Shown here: in pieces, positions 21,077-31,034 of the stretch
How the letters are laid out: every line of letters begins with the position of its first letter
Position numbering within the stretch: the stretch's first letter is position 1
Origin: Entamoeba histolytica HM-1:IMSS
Taxonomy: Eukaryota > Evosea > Mastigamoebida > Endamoebidae
Length of the DNA: 64,000 nucleotides
Assembly (NCBI RefSeq): GCF_000208925.1
Contig: NW_001914863.1
Span: 121,931-185,930, forward strand
Direction: 5' to 3'
The notes under the pieces: generated by a model
The model's input: only the letters and a program-made list of their open reading frames with translations
The model's database searches: none
What the model was told of the DNA's origin: nothing
Translations under genes and position numbers: made by a program

Positions 21077-23653
21077 TTATTTCTTTTCAAATTGAAATTT
21101 ACTGAATTTACTTAATGATTTACTACAAGTTTTATCATCACCAATATCATCCAGTAAGTCAATCTCATTTTGTAAATCTTTGTTTTGAACTAACTCTTCT
21201 TTCCCTAACTTCCTTTTTTCTATTCTATCTTCTTCTTCTTCTCTTAACTTTTTTCTTTCATCATAGCTTTTAATAACCTCCATCATCCCTTTAACAAATT
21301 CACCCATTTCTTCTTCTCCAATATCTACTTCTTTTGTACAATGATCAAGTTCTCTTGATTTCCCATCTAATACTTTACCGACAACATCCAATTTCTTTTC
21401 AATAGTATTCCATATTTGTTCATCATAACTCTTATTAGCAATTAAATATTCTATCTTAACTGAGTCAGCCTGTTGTCCAATTCTATGTATTCTATCTTCA
21501 GCTTGTAACATTTCACCAGGAACAAATGTCATCTCTGCGAATATACACAACGCAGCTTTTTGAAATTCTAATCCACAATTTGCTGCTAATATACTTAATA
21601 CAGCAACACGACAATTATCATCATCTCTAAAAATATCAACAAGTTCTTTCTTGTTTTCTGACTTTGTCTCACCATCAATTCGAATAAACTGTACTTTTTT
21701 TCTTTGTAAGTTATATACGATTCCATCAAGAACATCTCTATGATGTGCAAATACTACAACTTTTTTTATTCCAGAATCTAATACATCATCAAGATATGCT
21801 TGTATCAGTGGTATTTTTGCTAGTCCTGTTGATCTATGTAATTCAAATACTTGTTGTCTTTTTTGTTTTACTCCTCGAGCATTGTCTAAATCTTTTTTCA
21901 TCTTTTCAAGGCATTCTCTATACTCATTTTTATCTAATTCTCCAAGATATACTTTTTCTCTTATTTTTGGTGGAAGTTCCTTTAAAACATCATGTTTGAG
22001 TCTTCTAATCATAACTGTAGTGAGCAAGTATTTCAATTCTTTCTCATTCTTCATAGAAAGATAATTTTTATACCTAGTTCCTGTTTCTTCACAATACCGT
22101 TTACCAAATGACTCTTTTGTTCCAATGTCTTTTATCAGTACACTTAAAATATTATATAATTCCATCGGCCTAGATAATGCTGGTGTTCCTGATAAGAAGA
22201 TAACTTGTTTTGCTTTCTTACAAACATCTAACGTTTCTTTACTTCGTTTGCTTGAGTCTGTTTTAATAAAATGACATTCATCACAAATTACCATTGGAAA
22301 TGCGTGAGAAAACATATTCCCTTGTGTATTTGCCATAGAGTTGTATGAAATAACTACAAACCTAGTATTCGGCACTTCTATGTCTTTTGGTTTATATATG
22401 GCAATGTCATTTGGATCAACATCAAGCCATCGTTGGATTTGATCACACCACTGATACACAAGACTGTTAGGAGTAATAACTAATATGTGCTCATTTTCTG
22501 GATATGCTGACACAAGTGCTAATGCTTGCAAGGTTTTTCCTAGTCCCATTTCATCTCCAATCAAAAGTCTTCCTTTCTTTCTTAACCCAAACTGTACTCC
22601 AATTCTCTGATATTCAAACATTGTATTTCGTAATTTACTTGGAATACTTTCATATCTATCAAGATCTCCTTGTTCTTCTTTTCCATCTAAAACAAGAAGA
22701 TCTCTTACACATTTTGTAATTGGTTCACATGTTAATAATGGTCTTTTACGACAAATATCCAATGCACTTTGATAATCCTTAAATGAAATTTTCATTTCTT
22801 TCTTTTCTTTTCCAAGAAGCTCAAAATTAATATGACTTTCTTTAAATTGTTCTTTAACATCCATAAATCTATTAGAAGAGAAATTTAAATGAACTTCATT
22901 ATCTCCTTCTCCAGTAAATACAACATTTGTCATTCCAACTCTCCCTCCTCGTTCGTGTAAATTTGATTTAGCTGGTAACGTTGAACTTGAACTTTTTTGT
23001 TGAATTACAACAGACGAACTTGCTGAAGCAGAGGGAATTAATGTTGGAGTTGTTTGATGAGACAACGAAAAATTTTCTTCTTCTATACACTTCGTTTTGC
23101 ATTCAACTTGTTGTTGTGGTTGACTAATTTTTTGAGAAGACCCAGTTGGCTTAATAACAATTGTTTTTTGTGAAGAAAATTGAGTTGTGTGGTTCAATCC
23201 TTTATTTGGTGTTGTTTTTATTGGTGTGATAACTGGAGATGGTTTAGATGGTATAACAACTGTTGTATGGGAGAGTTGTTTTTGTAAAGTTTGAGTATTG
23301 TGACGTTGGTTTAACTGAACTTGAGAAGCCTTTGGAATAGAAATGATCTTATGACTTGAAGCTGTGTGTGTCAAAATAGGGTTCTTCTCTGTAGACTTTC
23401 GTTGACTAATAGTTATCGGAGTAGGAATTTTAGTTTGTTGTTTTTCATTATCAAATAGTGCTAAAGTAGCATCTATATTGAAATCATCACTTTTTGTTGG
23501 GGTTTTAAAAGTAGAGTTTGTTTGAGAAGATATGGTTTTATTTTCTACTGAAGAACGATGAATTGTTTGAGTTGAACCTCTTTGTGATGGAGGTGGTATT
23601 CTTATTATCCCACGTTGACTAGGGATATTGAGGAGTTGCTTCTTGTCTGTCAT
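21077..23653 (-). CDS. SNF2-family helicase, SMARCAL1/annealing-helicase type
   Basis: The ATG at 23653 (MTDKKQLLNIPSQRG) gives 858 residues. The N-terminal ~250 residues are low-complexity and rich in S, T, Q and P. A HARP-like segment at ~255-330 (including VHLNFSSNRFMDVKEQFKES) precedes the ATPase. Motif I GDEMGLGKT is near residue 373, motif II DECH near 456 (DESH in animal SMARCAL1), and motif III SGTPALSRP. The second lobe carries VVVFAHHRDVLDGIV and motif VI AEDRIHRIGQ near 726. The compact core, the S-G-T-P-A motif and the HARP-like part point to the SMARCAL1/ZRANB3 branch, which reanneals RPA-coated DNA at stalled forks. No zinc finger or HNH nuclease is seen. The C-terminal ~120 residues are charged and helical. 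Confidence 0.88.
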   Translation of the reverse strand: MTDKKQLLNIPSQRGIIRIPPPSQRGSTQTIHRSSVENKTISSQTNSTFKTPTKSDDFNIDATLALFDNEKQQTKIPTPITISQRKSTEKNPILTHTASSHKIISIPKASQVQLNQRHNTQTLQKQLSHTTVVIPSKPSPVITPIKTTPNKGLNHTTQFSSQKTIVIKPTGSSQKISQPQQQVECKTKCIEEENFSLSHQTTPTLIPSASASSSVVIQQKSSSSTLPAKSNLHERGGRVGMTNVVFTGEGDNEVHLNFSSNRFMDVKEQFKESHINFELLGKEKKEMKISFKDYQSALDICRKRPLLTCEPITKCVRDLLVLDGKEEQGDLDRYESIPSKLRNTMFEYQRIGVQFGLRKKGRLLIGDEMGLGKTLQALALVSAYPENEHILVITPNSLVYQWCDQIQRWLDVDPNDIAIYKPKDIEVPNTRFVVISYNSMANTQGNMFSHAFPMVICDECHFIKTDSSKRSKETLDVCKKAKQVIFLSGTPALSRPMELYNILSVLIKDIGTKESFGKRYCEETGTRYKNYLSMKNEKELKYLLTTVMIRRLKHDVLKELPPKIREKVYLGELDKNEYRECLEKMKKDLDNARGVKQKRQQVFELHRSTGLAKIPLIQAYLDDVLDSGIKKVVVFAHHRDVLDGIVYNLQRKKVQFIRIDGETKSENKKELVDIFRDDDNCRVAVLSILAANCGLEFQKAALCIFAEMTFVPGEMLQAEDRIHRIGQQADSVKIEYLIANKSYDEQIWNTIEKKLDVVGKVLDGKSRELDHCTKEVDIGEEEMGEFVKGMMEVIKSYDERKKLREEEEDRIEKRKLGKEELVQNKDLQNEIDLLDDIGDDKTCSKSLSKFSKFQFEKK

Positions 23654-25138
23654 AACTTCAAATAAGGTTTTTAGTATTTTGTTTTTCTTCTTTTTCTCAT
23701 TTCTATTTTTAATAGAATTTCTCAATTTTCATCATCCAACCTTTTTAAATGCAAGTGAAAAAAGGATGTTTGAATGACAGAACAAATCAATAATAAAGAG
23801 AATATCATTGGAATTGTTAATGAAATAATACAAAATACATGATCCAATTAAATCAGTATAATAAGAAGTTTTATATCAATAACAAAGAAAAATAATGACT
23901 TTAATATATTTTATTGTTATATACTTTATTTACTTTTTCATACAACAACAATGCGTCAAACTACATTCATAATTTAACAGTACAAAATAATATAAAGTTA
24001 ATTAAATAGCTAAAAAACGATTTATTTTTTAATTTTGTTTTTTTTTTACATACTTAATATATTAACAGTGAAGAAAATGAATTACTATAATAAATAGAAA
24101 TATTATTTTATATAGAGTCTATACTATTTTAATTTAATGACAGCCTAAAAAAGGCTTTATTGGATAGAATTACTTACTTATTCAACCAATGAACTTATTA
24201 TGTGGAGTTAAATAAAAAATTTAAGAATGGGGTTTTGACTTTATTTATTCATATAAACTGTTCAAATAAAAATCTAACTAAGTATAACAATACATATACA
24301 TATTTTTTTTTATTTTAAATTCATAGAATATAACACAATTTGAATTAATGTTAATAAAAGTCAGTATGTTATTCATTTTATATATAAATATTCTTATCCT
24401 TGTAATTAAATAATAACTTTGTTATTTATATTGACATATTTGAAAATTCTAATTCTTAAATTAATTCTTATTAAATATTCTTATTAACTAGAATGATAAT
24501 AATACTTAATAATTACATAATAAATGAAAGAAACACAATGAATTTCAATTTATTGGATTAAAATATTCAGTCATAATATTCATTAGAATTAATCGATAAA
24601 ACTATATGAATATAAAAGTCTTATCTTAAACTTTATTTTTATTTCTTCTTATTTTAATTTTATAGTTTTTAACTGAAATTATAATATTTTCCTTTTCTTG
24701 TAATCCAAAAAAACTATTTTAATTAATACTATTATAATTATTTTATAAATTAGACTCAAAATGGTTAATTTATTTGAATTAACTAACAAATAATTTAATT
24801 CAAAAATCTATTTCTAGTTCTTTCTATTTTTAAAGATTTTATAAAATAATTTAAAAATAACGAATAATTCTTTAACAATTATAGTTAATTCATCTTCATT
24901 GATTAAGTAGTAAAAACAACTTCATTTTTATTATAATGATAAAACAAAAAAATGTAAGAGATTAAGAAAAACAAATAAAAACTTCTTTTTATAATATAAA
25001 TAAGAAAGTATTTAACAAAAAAAACAATAAATCATTGTTTTATATAACAAAAAAATAACAAATAAATACTTTTAATAAAGAATCCAAAATTAAAGCTTCC
25101 AATACTATTGTATTGGTGCGTTCCTTTGTCAGTATTGC
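23654..25138. other. AT-rich intergenic region, nothing recognised
   Basis: This 1.5 kb region separates the helicase start from the uL1 stop. It is extremely A+T-rich with frequent AATAAA/TTATTA runs. No open frame, RNA gene or repeat stands out. Confidence 0.6.
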
Positions 25139-25783
25139 TTAATAGATCTTAATTGGTGCACCCATAGAACTCTTAATGTAAAGACATTTAATGTTTTGCC
25201 ATCCTTTCTTAAGAAGTGAAACTAAGAATGAAATTGATCTTTCAATGTTAGCAACTAATTGGTCTTCAGTTAATTTAACATTTCCAACAGCAACACCCAT
25301 GCACAATACTTTCTTTAATTGGAATTTAACTTGGCATTGAAGTTCGTTAATTTTAACTTTAAGGTCTTCATTCTTTCCAAGAAGGGTTGGGAATTTACCA
25401 GCCTTGTTAAGTCCTGGACCAAGGATCTTTTGTAATTGTCTCAAAACAGAGTCTGATGCAAGGAATGCATTGTATTTTCTGGCTAATTTCTTAACTAACT
25501 TTTTGTCTTTATTTAAAGCTTTAAGGGCATCAACATCCATGAATGGAATATTTTCTTTTTGAGCAGCTTCACATGCTTGGGCATCTCCAAGAACACAAAC
25601 CTTATAGTTAGCTTTAGTGATATTTGGTAATTTGACTGAACCAGCAAAACGTTTATCTTTATCTGGATCATAGTTCTTAAGTGCGATTTGAAGTTCTACA
25701 GTTTCAACGAACTTTCTTTCTTTCTTTTCTTTAAGAATAGTAGCAACACCTTGACGTAAAACAGCGCTTGAGACTTTGGACAT
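25139..25783 (-). CDS. RPL10A: 60S ribosomal protein L10a (uL1)
   Basis: This is the L1-stalk protein of the large ribosomal subunit, which moves with deacylated tRNA at the E site. It is a complete 214-residue single exon starting with ATG at 25783. Family landmarks include [80 protein letters not shown] and the end [12 protein letters not shown]. Codons are more GC-ending than in neighbours, as with uS11 at the left edge. Unlike uS11 it shows no intron. The start is followed upstream by an AT-rich ~150-bp gap to the ArfGAP gene on the same strand. Confidence 0.97.
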   Translation of the reverse strand: MSKVSSAVLRQGVATILKEKKERKFVETVELQIALKNYDPDKDKRFAGSVKLPNITKANYKVCVLGDAQACEAAQKENIPFMDVDALKALNKDKKLVKKLARKYNAFLASDSVLRQLQKILGPGLNKAGKFPTLLGKNEDLKVKINELQCQVKFQLKKVLCMGVAVGNVKLTEDQLVANIERSISFLVSLLKKGWQNIKCLYIKSSMGAPIKIY

Positions 25784-25936
25784 CTTGATTATTTAAGATT
25801 CAACAGTTTCTCTTATTAAACCTAATTTTCATTATAGTTTTATTTTATTATAATTTTATTATAATTAATGAAACTATATAAATATAAAATATTTTATTAT
25901 AAATAATTAATTTATGCAAACTGATAAATTAAATAA

Positions 25937-28167
25937 TTAGAATTGGAACAAAGTATTTGCGTTTGATGAAGATTCAAAAGGATTATCAATTTCTGGTAAT
26001 GTTTCGCTTTTAGACTCTTCAAAATTTCCAAATGGGTTGTCAACTTCTTTTTCTTCTTTTGCATTTTCATTGCCTGAGAAGTCAAAAGGATTGTCTACTA
26101 CTTGGTCTTGGTGTTTTGGTTGATTAGATGAATCAGTAAAATCAAAAGGATTGTCTACAACAACTGGACTTTGACTGTTCTGTTTTTCTTCAATACATTG
26201 AAAAGGATTATCAACTTCTGGGAGATTTGACACTTTATTTGGTTCTGTATTGTTTGGTTCAAATGGACAATCGACAGATGGTTCAGTTTCATTTGTAGCA
26301 AAAGGATTATCAACTTCTTTGGTTGGTTCTTCAGCAGATTCCTCAAAATTAAAAAGATTTTTATTTTCTTTCTTTGGTTCATCCAAATCAAATGAGAATA
26401 AGTTATTTGTTGTTGACTTATTGTTTGGTTCAAACTTCATCGTAGGAACATCAACTTCTTTTAGTTCGTCATCACTAACTTCACCAAATGGATTATCAAC
26501 ATACTCTTCCTTTTTATTATCAAAATTAAACGTATTATCAATTTCCATTAATTCAGAACTTTGTCGTTTAATTTGATTGTTTTGTTTAGTCTCTGTTGTT
26601 TCTTCTTGATGGTCAACTTTACCCATTTCTGTTTTAGTCTCTTGTTTGGGTTCTTCATTAATTCCACCAAGAATGTCATACAAGTTGTTGTAATTTAATG
26701 GCTTCTTAACTTCCTCACTAGATTCATTTTCTTGTTTTTTGTTATTTTCTTTTTGTGGTTGGTTTGTTTCATTTGGCTGTTCGTTCGTTAAAACATTAGT
26801 TTTTGGCGTTGTTTCTTGAATGTCTTTTGTTTCTTCTAGATGACTTTCTCCAAAGTCAAATGTTTGACTAGTTTTAGAAGGTTGTTTTGGTTGGTCAAAA
26901 TTAAACGCATTTGTTCTTGACTTAATGACAGAGGCAGGTTGTGATTTAGGAATAGTTGAGTTAAAGTCAAATGTTTCTGCTGTTTGAGGTTTGCTTAAAG
27001 GAGTTTGGGTTATTCCCTTAGAAGAATCATTAGTGGGGATTTGTTGAGGAATGACTTTTGGAGGGATGACCTTAATTGGTGATTGTTGTGATTGGGTTGG
27101 TACTTCATTGAATGAAGGGTTTGAGTCAAAGGTGAATGGTGATGTACTTGTTGGATTAGTCTTTGGTTGATTGTTTGTAGTAAAATCAAATGTTGTTTGA
27201 CCAAAGTCAAATGCTTCTTGTTTGTTTGGTGGTTGAGATACAACTGGTTGAGAAGAAGACTGATTAAAATCAAATGTTGTTTGGAGTTGTTGAGATGGTT
27301 GTTGTTGAGGAGGATTAGTAGGTTGAATAGAAGGTTGAGGAGAAACTTGTTTTGAGTCAATAAAATCAAAAACAGAATTAGTAGTTATTGAAGATGATTG
27401 TTGTTGTTGTTCGAGTTGAATTTGTGCTAAAATATCATATTTGTTCTTTACAATAGGTTCTGATTGAATCGAAGGGGATTGTGAAGTTGGTTGAGTAGAT
27501 GGTGTTGAGGTAGAAGTAGTTTGAACAAAGTCGAAAGTAGGGACAGTTTCTGATGCTGTAGAGTGTGGTTGGACATTTGAATCCAAGATATTGAAAAAAT
27601 TGGTTTGGTGTGAATTAATACTAAGTCTAGTTTTAATACTTGATTTAGGTGGAGAGAGAGGGGATTTACTTTGTTTTGGAGAAGGGGATTGAAATTGTGG
27701 AGAGGTAGATGGTGTTGTTTGTTGTTGTTGAGTATATTGGGTATTTTCTGCTGACCACTGTTTTTCTACAAAACAAGCTTTAATGAACATTCTGATATTT
27801 TCAACTTCGCCTGGTTTGGGGAGTGGCAAAGAAGGTTTTCGATTAGCAAGCCATTTTTTCTTTGCTTCACTATTACCCGATTTTTTGATAGCATCGACTT
27901 CAGCCATTGAAAAAATGGCTAATGAGACTGACTTGACTCTATGACCAAATTCCATATGAATACCTGAACAAGTTGGACAAACAAAAATATTGAAGTTTGA
28001 AACAACGAAAGTTGCACCCTAAAGAAGATAAATATGAATATTATTAAAGAGGGAGAATGTTGATATAAAAATGAATAATAACAAACTCCTTTACCACAGT
28101 CGAAACAAAATTTATTATCAGCCTTAACAGCTAAATTTTCCATAATTTGTGTAGTGATTTTATTCAT
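25937..28167 (-). CDS. AGFG/Hrb-type ArfGAP with NPF and FDF repeats
   Basis: The exons are 28167-28087 and 28018-25937 (intron 28086-28019, 68 nt, GTTTGT to TTTAG), giving 720 residues. Splicing restores a zinc finger C21-x2-C24-x16-C41-x2-C44. The domain continues SGIHMEFGHRVKSVSLAIF and GNSEAKKKWLANRKPS, and closely resembles human AGFG1 (C-S-G-S-L-R, then HRVKS). The usual GIHR arginine finger reads GIHM here. Residues ~130-720 are low-complexity, rich in Q, S, T, P and N, with many FDF/FNF motifs and, near the C-terminus, seven NPF motifs in a VDNPF context plus one degenerate CPF. NPF motifs bind EH domains and FDF-like motifs bind clathrin adaptors, so an endocytic adaptor role is likely. 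It lies next to coatomer gamma on the same strand. Confidence 0.88.
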
Positions 28168-28358
28168 ATTTAATAATGGATTATTCCTTTTAAAGTTTCT
28201 TTTAAGTACTTTAGATAAGAAAAATTTTAAATAAAAAATCATTTTTTCATTACAGTTGTTGTATTTTACTTTGATACAATAGAAAGTATTACACAAAATT
28301 CTAAAGTATTTGAGAAAAATTCTTTTAAACCAAAGTCAATTAATTGATCTTTTTATCA

Positions 28359-30905
28359 TTATAAAGTTTCATAAAGACTTTGTGATAGTTCCAGTGATGG
28401 AGAACGAATACATACTTCAATTGGAACTTGATTGGTTTTATCAATCATCAGCCTTACCCGAATCATGACTACTTCACCTTTCATCATTCCAGCCAAATAC
28501 AAAATATGTTTTCTAGCACCTTCAGAAACAACATCACTTCCATCAACAACTCTTAAGTCAAAATGTAATTTTATTTTTTCAACAGCTTCTTTAATTGTAG
28601 AAACATTTGGGAATTTAATAACTGTTTTCTTTTCATTTTGTACAGGAATGTTATTCCATTCTTCATTCCAATTTTCAACATGATATTCTTGAATAAAATC
28701 AGCCATTTTAATTTGAATTGAATCTAGTGGATATTCATCTTCTTGTACACTTTCTGTTAATTCTCCAGTAATAGTATTAATTTCTCTCATTGTATAAGTC
28801 ATTTGTAATGGAATATTTTCTGGTTCATTTTTATCTTTTTCAAGTATAATAACAGCCATATCTTCACATTGTGGTGGTAGATTATTAATTTTAATATTTT
28901 TAACCATTTTATAATGTTTGAGTTGTCCAGTAATATTAATTGTAACATTTTCTAATTGATATTCATTGAGTGTATTTTTGATCATACATTTTAAAGCAAT
29001 ATGTCTTTCATATAATATCTTTGTTACAGAAACTTGATATTCAGTATCAATTCCACTAATTAATATTTCAGGACAACTTTTAATTGGTTTACCTAAATTA
29101 CCAAATATTTCTTCCATTTTCTTTTGATTTTCATTTTCAATTTGTTGATTCTTTTGTTCTTCTTCTTGGTTTTGAATTTGTTCTTGAGTAACTTTACTAA
29201 TTGAATCAAATGAAAACTCTGTCTCAAAGTTTCCTGTTTCAATATATTGATTTAATGCTATTTCAATATTATCAAATGGGAAATCATCAATAATACATTT
29301 CTCTAATGTTGTAGTAATTTGTGAATTTATAATATTAAGATAAAATAATGCACGACTTCTTACTTCATCATTTTCATCATTAACACATTTTTGCATTAAA
29401 TCTTTTACATTATTCACATCTTCTTCATTTTTAATAAATTTATATAATGCTGAAACAGCTGTAGCACGTACATTTGGACCTTCTAATATAATTCTGTTAT
29501 AAATAATTCTCATTAATTTAACGCGATTATTACATTCTGGTCCAATTTCTCCCATAATATTAATAACTCTTTGAATAATTTGTTCATATTGACAATCTTC
29601 AATAAAATCTCCTAAGATGAGTAACATTTGTTCTTTGAACTCAGTTGATACACAACAAATATTATACATCACTGATATAACTGCATTAACAAATTTAATT
29701 CCTTTAATACCTAATAACCCTCCAAGGAAATTTAATAAAAATGAATGTTTATTTGGATATTTTGTAGCTGTTTGTTCAATAGTATCTAATACTTGTATTC
29801 TAAATGTATCTGGAAGTCCTTGAATGAATTTACCAATTTTCTTTAATAATTTTTCTATATTCTTTTCTGTAGCAATTCTTAAAGCAGCTGAAGTAGCTAA
29901 AGTAACAATAGCACGATTTTTTTCTTTTATTAATGACTCAATATCACTTCTTAAAGTAACAATTACTTCTGGTGCTTTTACAGCTAATTCATTAACAATT
30001 CTAATACCTGCAAATTTTGTACATGTTGAAGATGATTGTAATAATTTTTGAAGTTTTGGTGTAAGTTTAATAAGTCCTTTAGTATGATTTACTTTAAGTA
30101 ATGCACGAAGTGATTCAACAATAATCATATCAGTTGCACCTGATGTAATATTAACAATGAAATTTATCATACTTTCATCTTTTGTTGTATTTTGTTGGTA
30201 TAATTTTAATGCTGTTCTTATTAATTCCATTTGGGCAAAACAAGAAGTGATTGTTGTAGCTTTAGTTGTAATAAATCTTAATAATGAATGTTGGTCATTT
30301 TGTTTTACATAGAAAAATAAACGAGTTGCATGATATTGTACTAATGCATTAGGACTATCTACACATGAATTTATTTCTGGTAAATATTTTTGAACAATAT
30401 CAATAGGTAATTTAAGACAACAAATTAATGAAGCTATTTGTACTGATAAATTACTATCAACTAATGTTTGTTTGAAAAACCTCTCAATAGCTGGAGCTAT
30501 TTGTGGAGTCATTAATCTACTCAAACAACGTAATGAACTACATCTAAATGAATCAATTTTATCACTAAGATCCTTTGATACACTATTAACAATTATAAAT
30601 GAATTTGATGTCAAAGGAATCATATCATTAAGAACGACATATAACAATCTTCTCATTGTTAAATCTTTTGACATAAATAATTTAGTTAATGCAAAGAAAA
30701 TTTCCGTAGATTCTTCATCATTAAAAATATCTCCTTTATTCATTGCAGCAACAATTCGTGTAAGAAATTTTTTACATTTTGGTACATTGATATGTGTTGC
30801 TGAACAACATTCCCTTTGTTGAAATAAAAGTACTTTTTCAATATAAAGGTCATTCTCCATAACAGAATAATCATCTACATCTCCTCGTTTACTTTTTTCT
30901 TCCAT
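28359..30905 (-). CDS. COPG: Coatomer subunit gamma (COPI gamma-COP)
   Basis: Gamma-COP is the large adaptor-like subunit of the COPI coat, which carries vesicles from Golgi to ER. This single exon of 848 residues (human 874) starts with ATG at 30905. The N-terminal two thirds is a helical solenoid: KVLLFQQRECCSATHINVPK, then LTKLFMSKDLTMRRLLYVVL, SLRCLSRLMTPQIAPAIERF and VRATAVSALYKFIKNEEDV. A Q/E/N-rich linker falls near residues 560-605. The C-terminal ~245 residues form the appendage (CPEILISGIDTEYQVSVTKI, DFIQEYHVENWNEEWNNI), the site that in other organisms binds ArfGAPs. The neighbour 191 bp downstream is an ArfGAP-family gene on the same strand. Confidence 0.96.
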   Translation of the reverse strand: MEEKSKRGDVDDYSVMENDLYIEKVLLFQQRECCSATHINVPKCKKFLTRIVAAMNKGDIFNDEESTEIFFALTKLFMSKDLTMRRLLYVVLNDMIPLTSNSFIIVNSVSKDLSDKIDSFRCSSLRCLSRLMTPQIAPAIERFFKQTLVDSNLSVQIASLICCLKLPIDIVQKYLPEINSCVDSPNALVQYHATRLFFYVKQNDQHSLLRFITTKATTITSCFAQMELIRTALKLYQQNTTKDESMINFIVNITSGATDMIIVESLRALLKVNHTKGLIKLTPKLQKLLQSSSTCTKFAGIRIVNELAVKAPEVIVTLRSDIESLIKEKNRAIVTLATSAALRIATEKNIEKLLKKIGKFIQGLPDTFRIQVLDTIEQTATKYPNKHSFLLNFLGGLLGIKGIKFVNAVISVMYNICCVSTEFKEQMLLILGDFIEDCQYEQIIQRVINIMGEIGPECNNRVKLMRIIYNRIILEGPNVRATAVSALYKFIKNEEDVNNVKDLMQKCVNDENDEVRSRALFYLNIINSQITTTLEKCIIDDFPFDNIEIALNQYIETGNFETEFSFDSISKVTQEQIQNQEEEQKNQQIENENQKKMEEIFGNLGKPIKSCPEILISGIDTEYQVSVTKILYERHIALKCMIKNTLNEYQLENVTINITGQLKHYKMVKNIKINNLPPQCEDMAVIILEKDKNEPENIPLQMTYTMREINTITGELTESVQEDEYPLDSIQIKMADFIQEYHVENWNEEWNNIPVQNEKKTVIKFPNVSTIKEAVEKIKLHFDLRVVDGSDVVSEGARKHILYLAGMMKGEVVMIRVRLMIDKTNQVPIEVCIRSPSLELSQSLYETL

Positions 30906-31034
30906 AAGATCTTATATTAATTTCTATTTTTTTTAAGTTCTTTCTTTTAACAAAATGGTTTTTGTTCTACCATTTTGAACTATTTAACAAACAAAAAATT
31001 AAATACCAAAAAATTTCTTATTTTTGTTATATAT

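Noticed and set aside
27010..27369. Antisense and other-frame ORFs inside the ArfGAP Q/N-rich tail
   Set aside because: Shadow frames of a CAA/AAT-rich repeat; the sense frame has clear NPF/FDF motifs.
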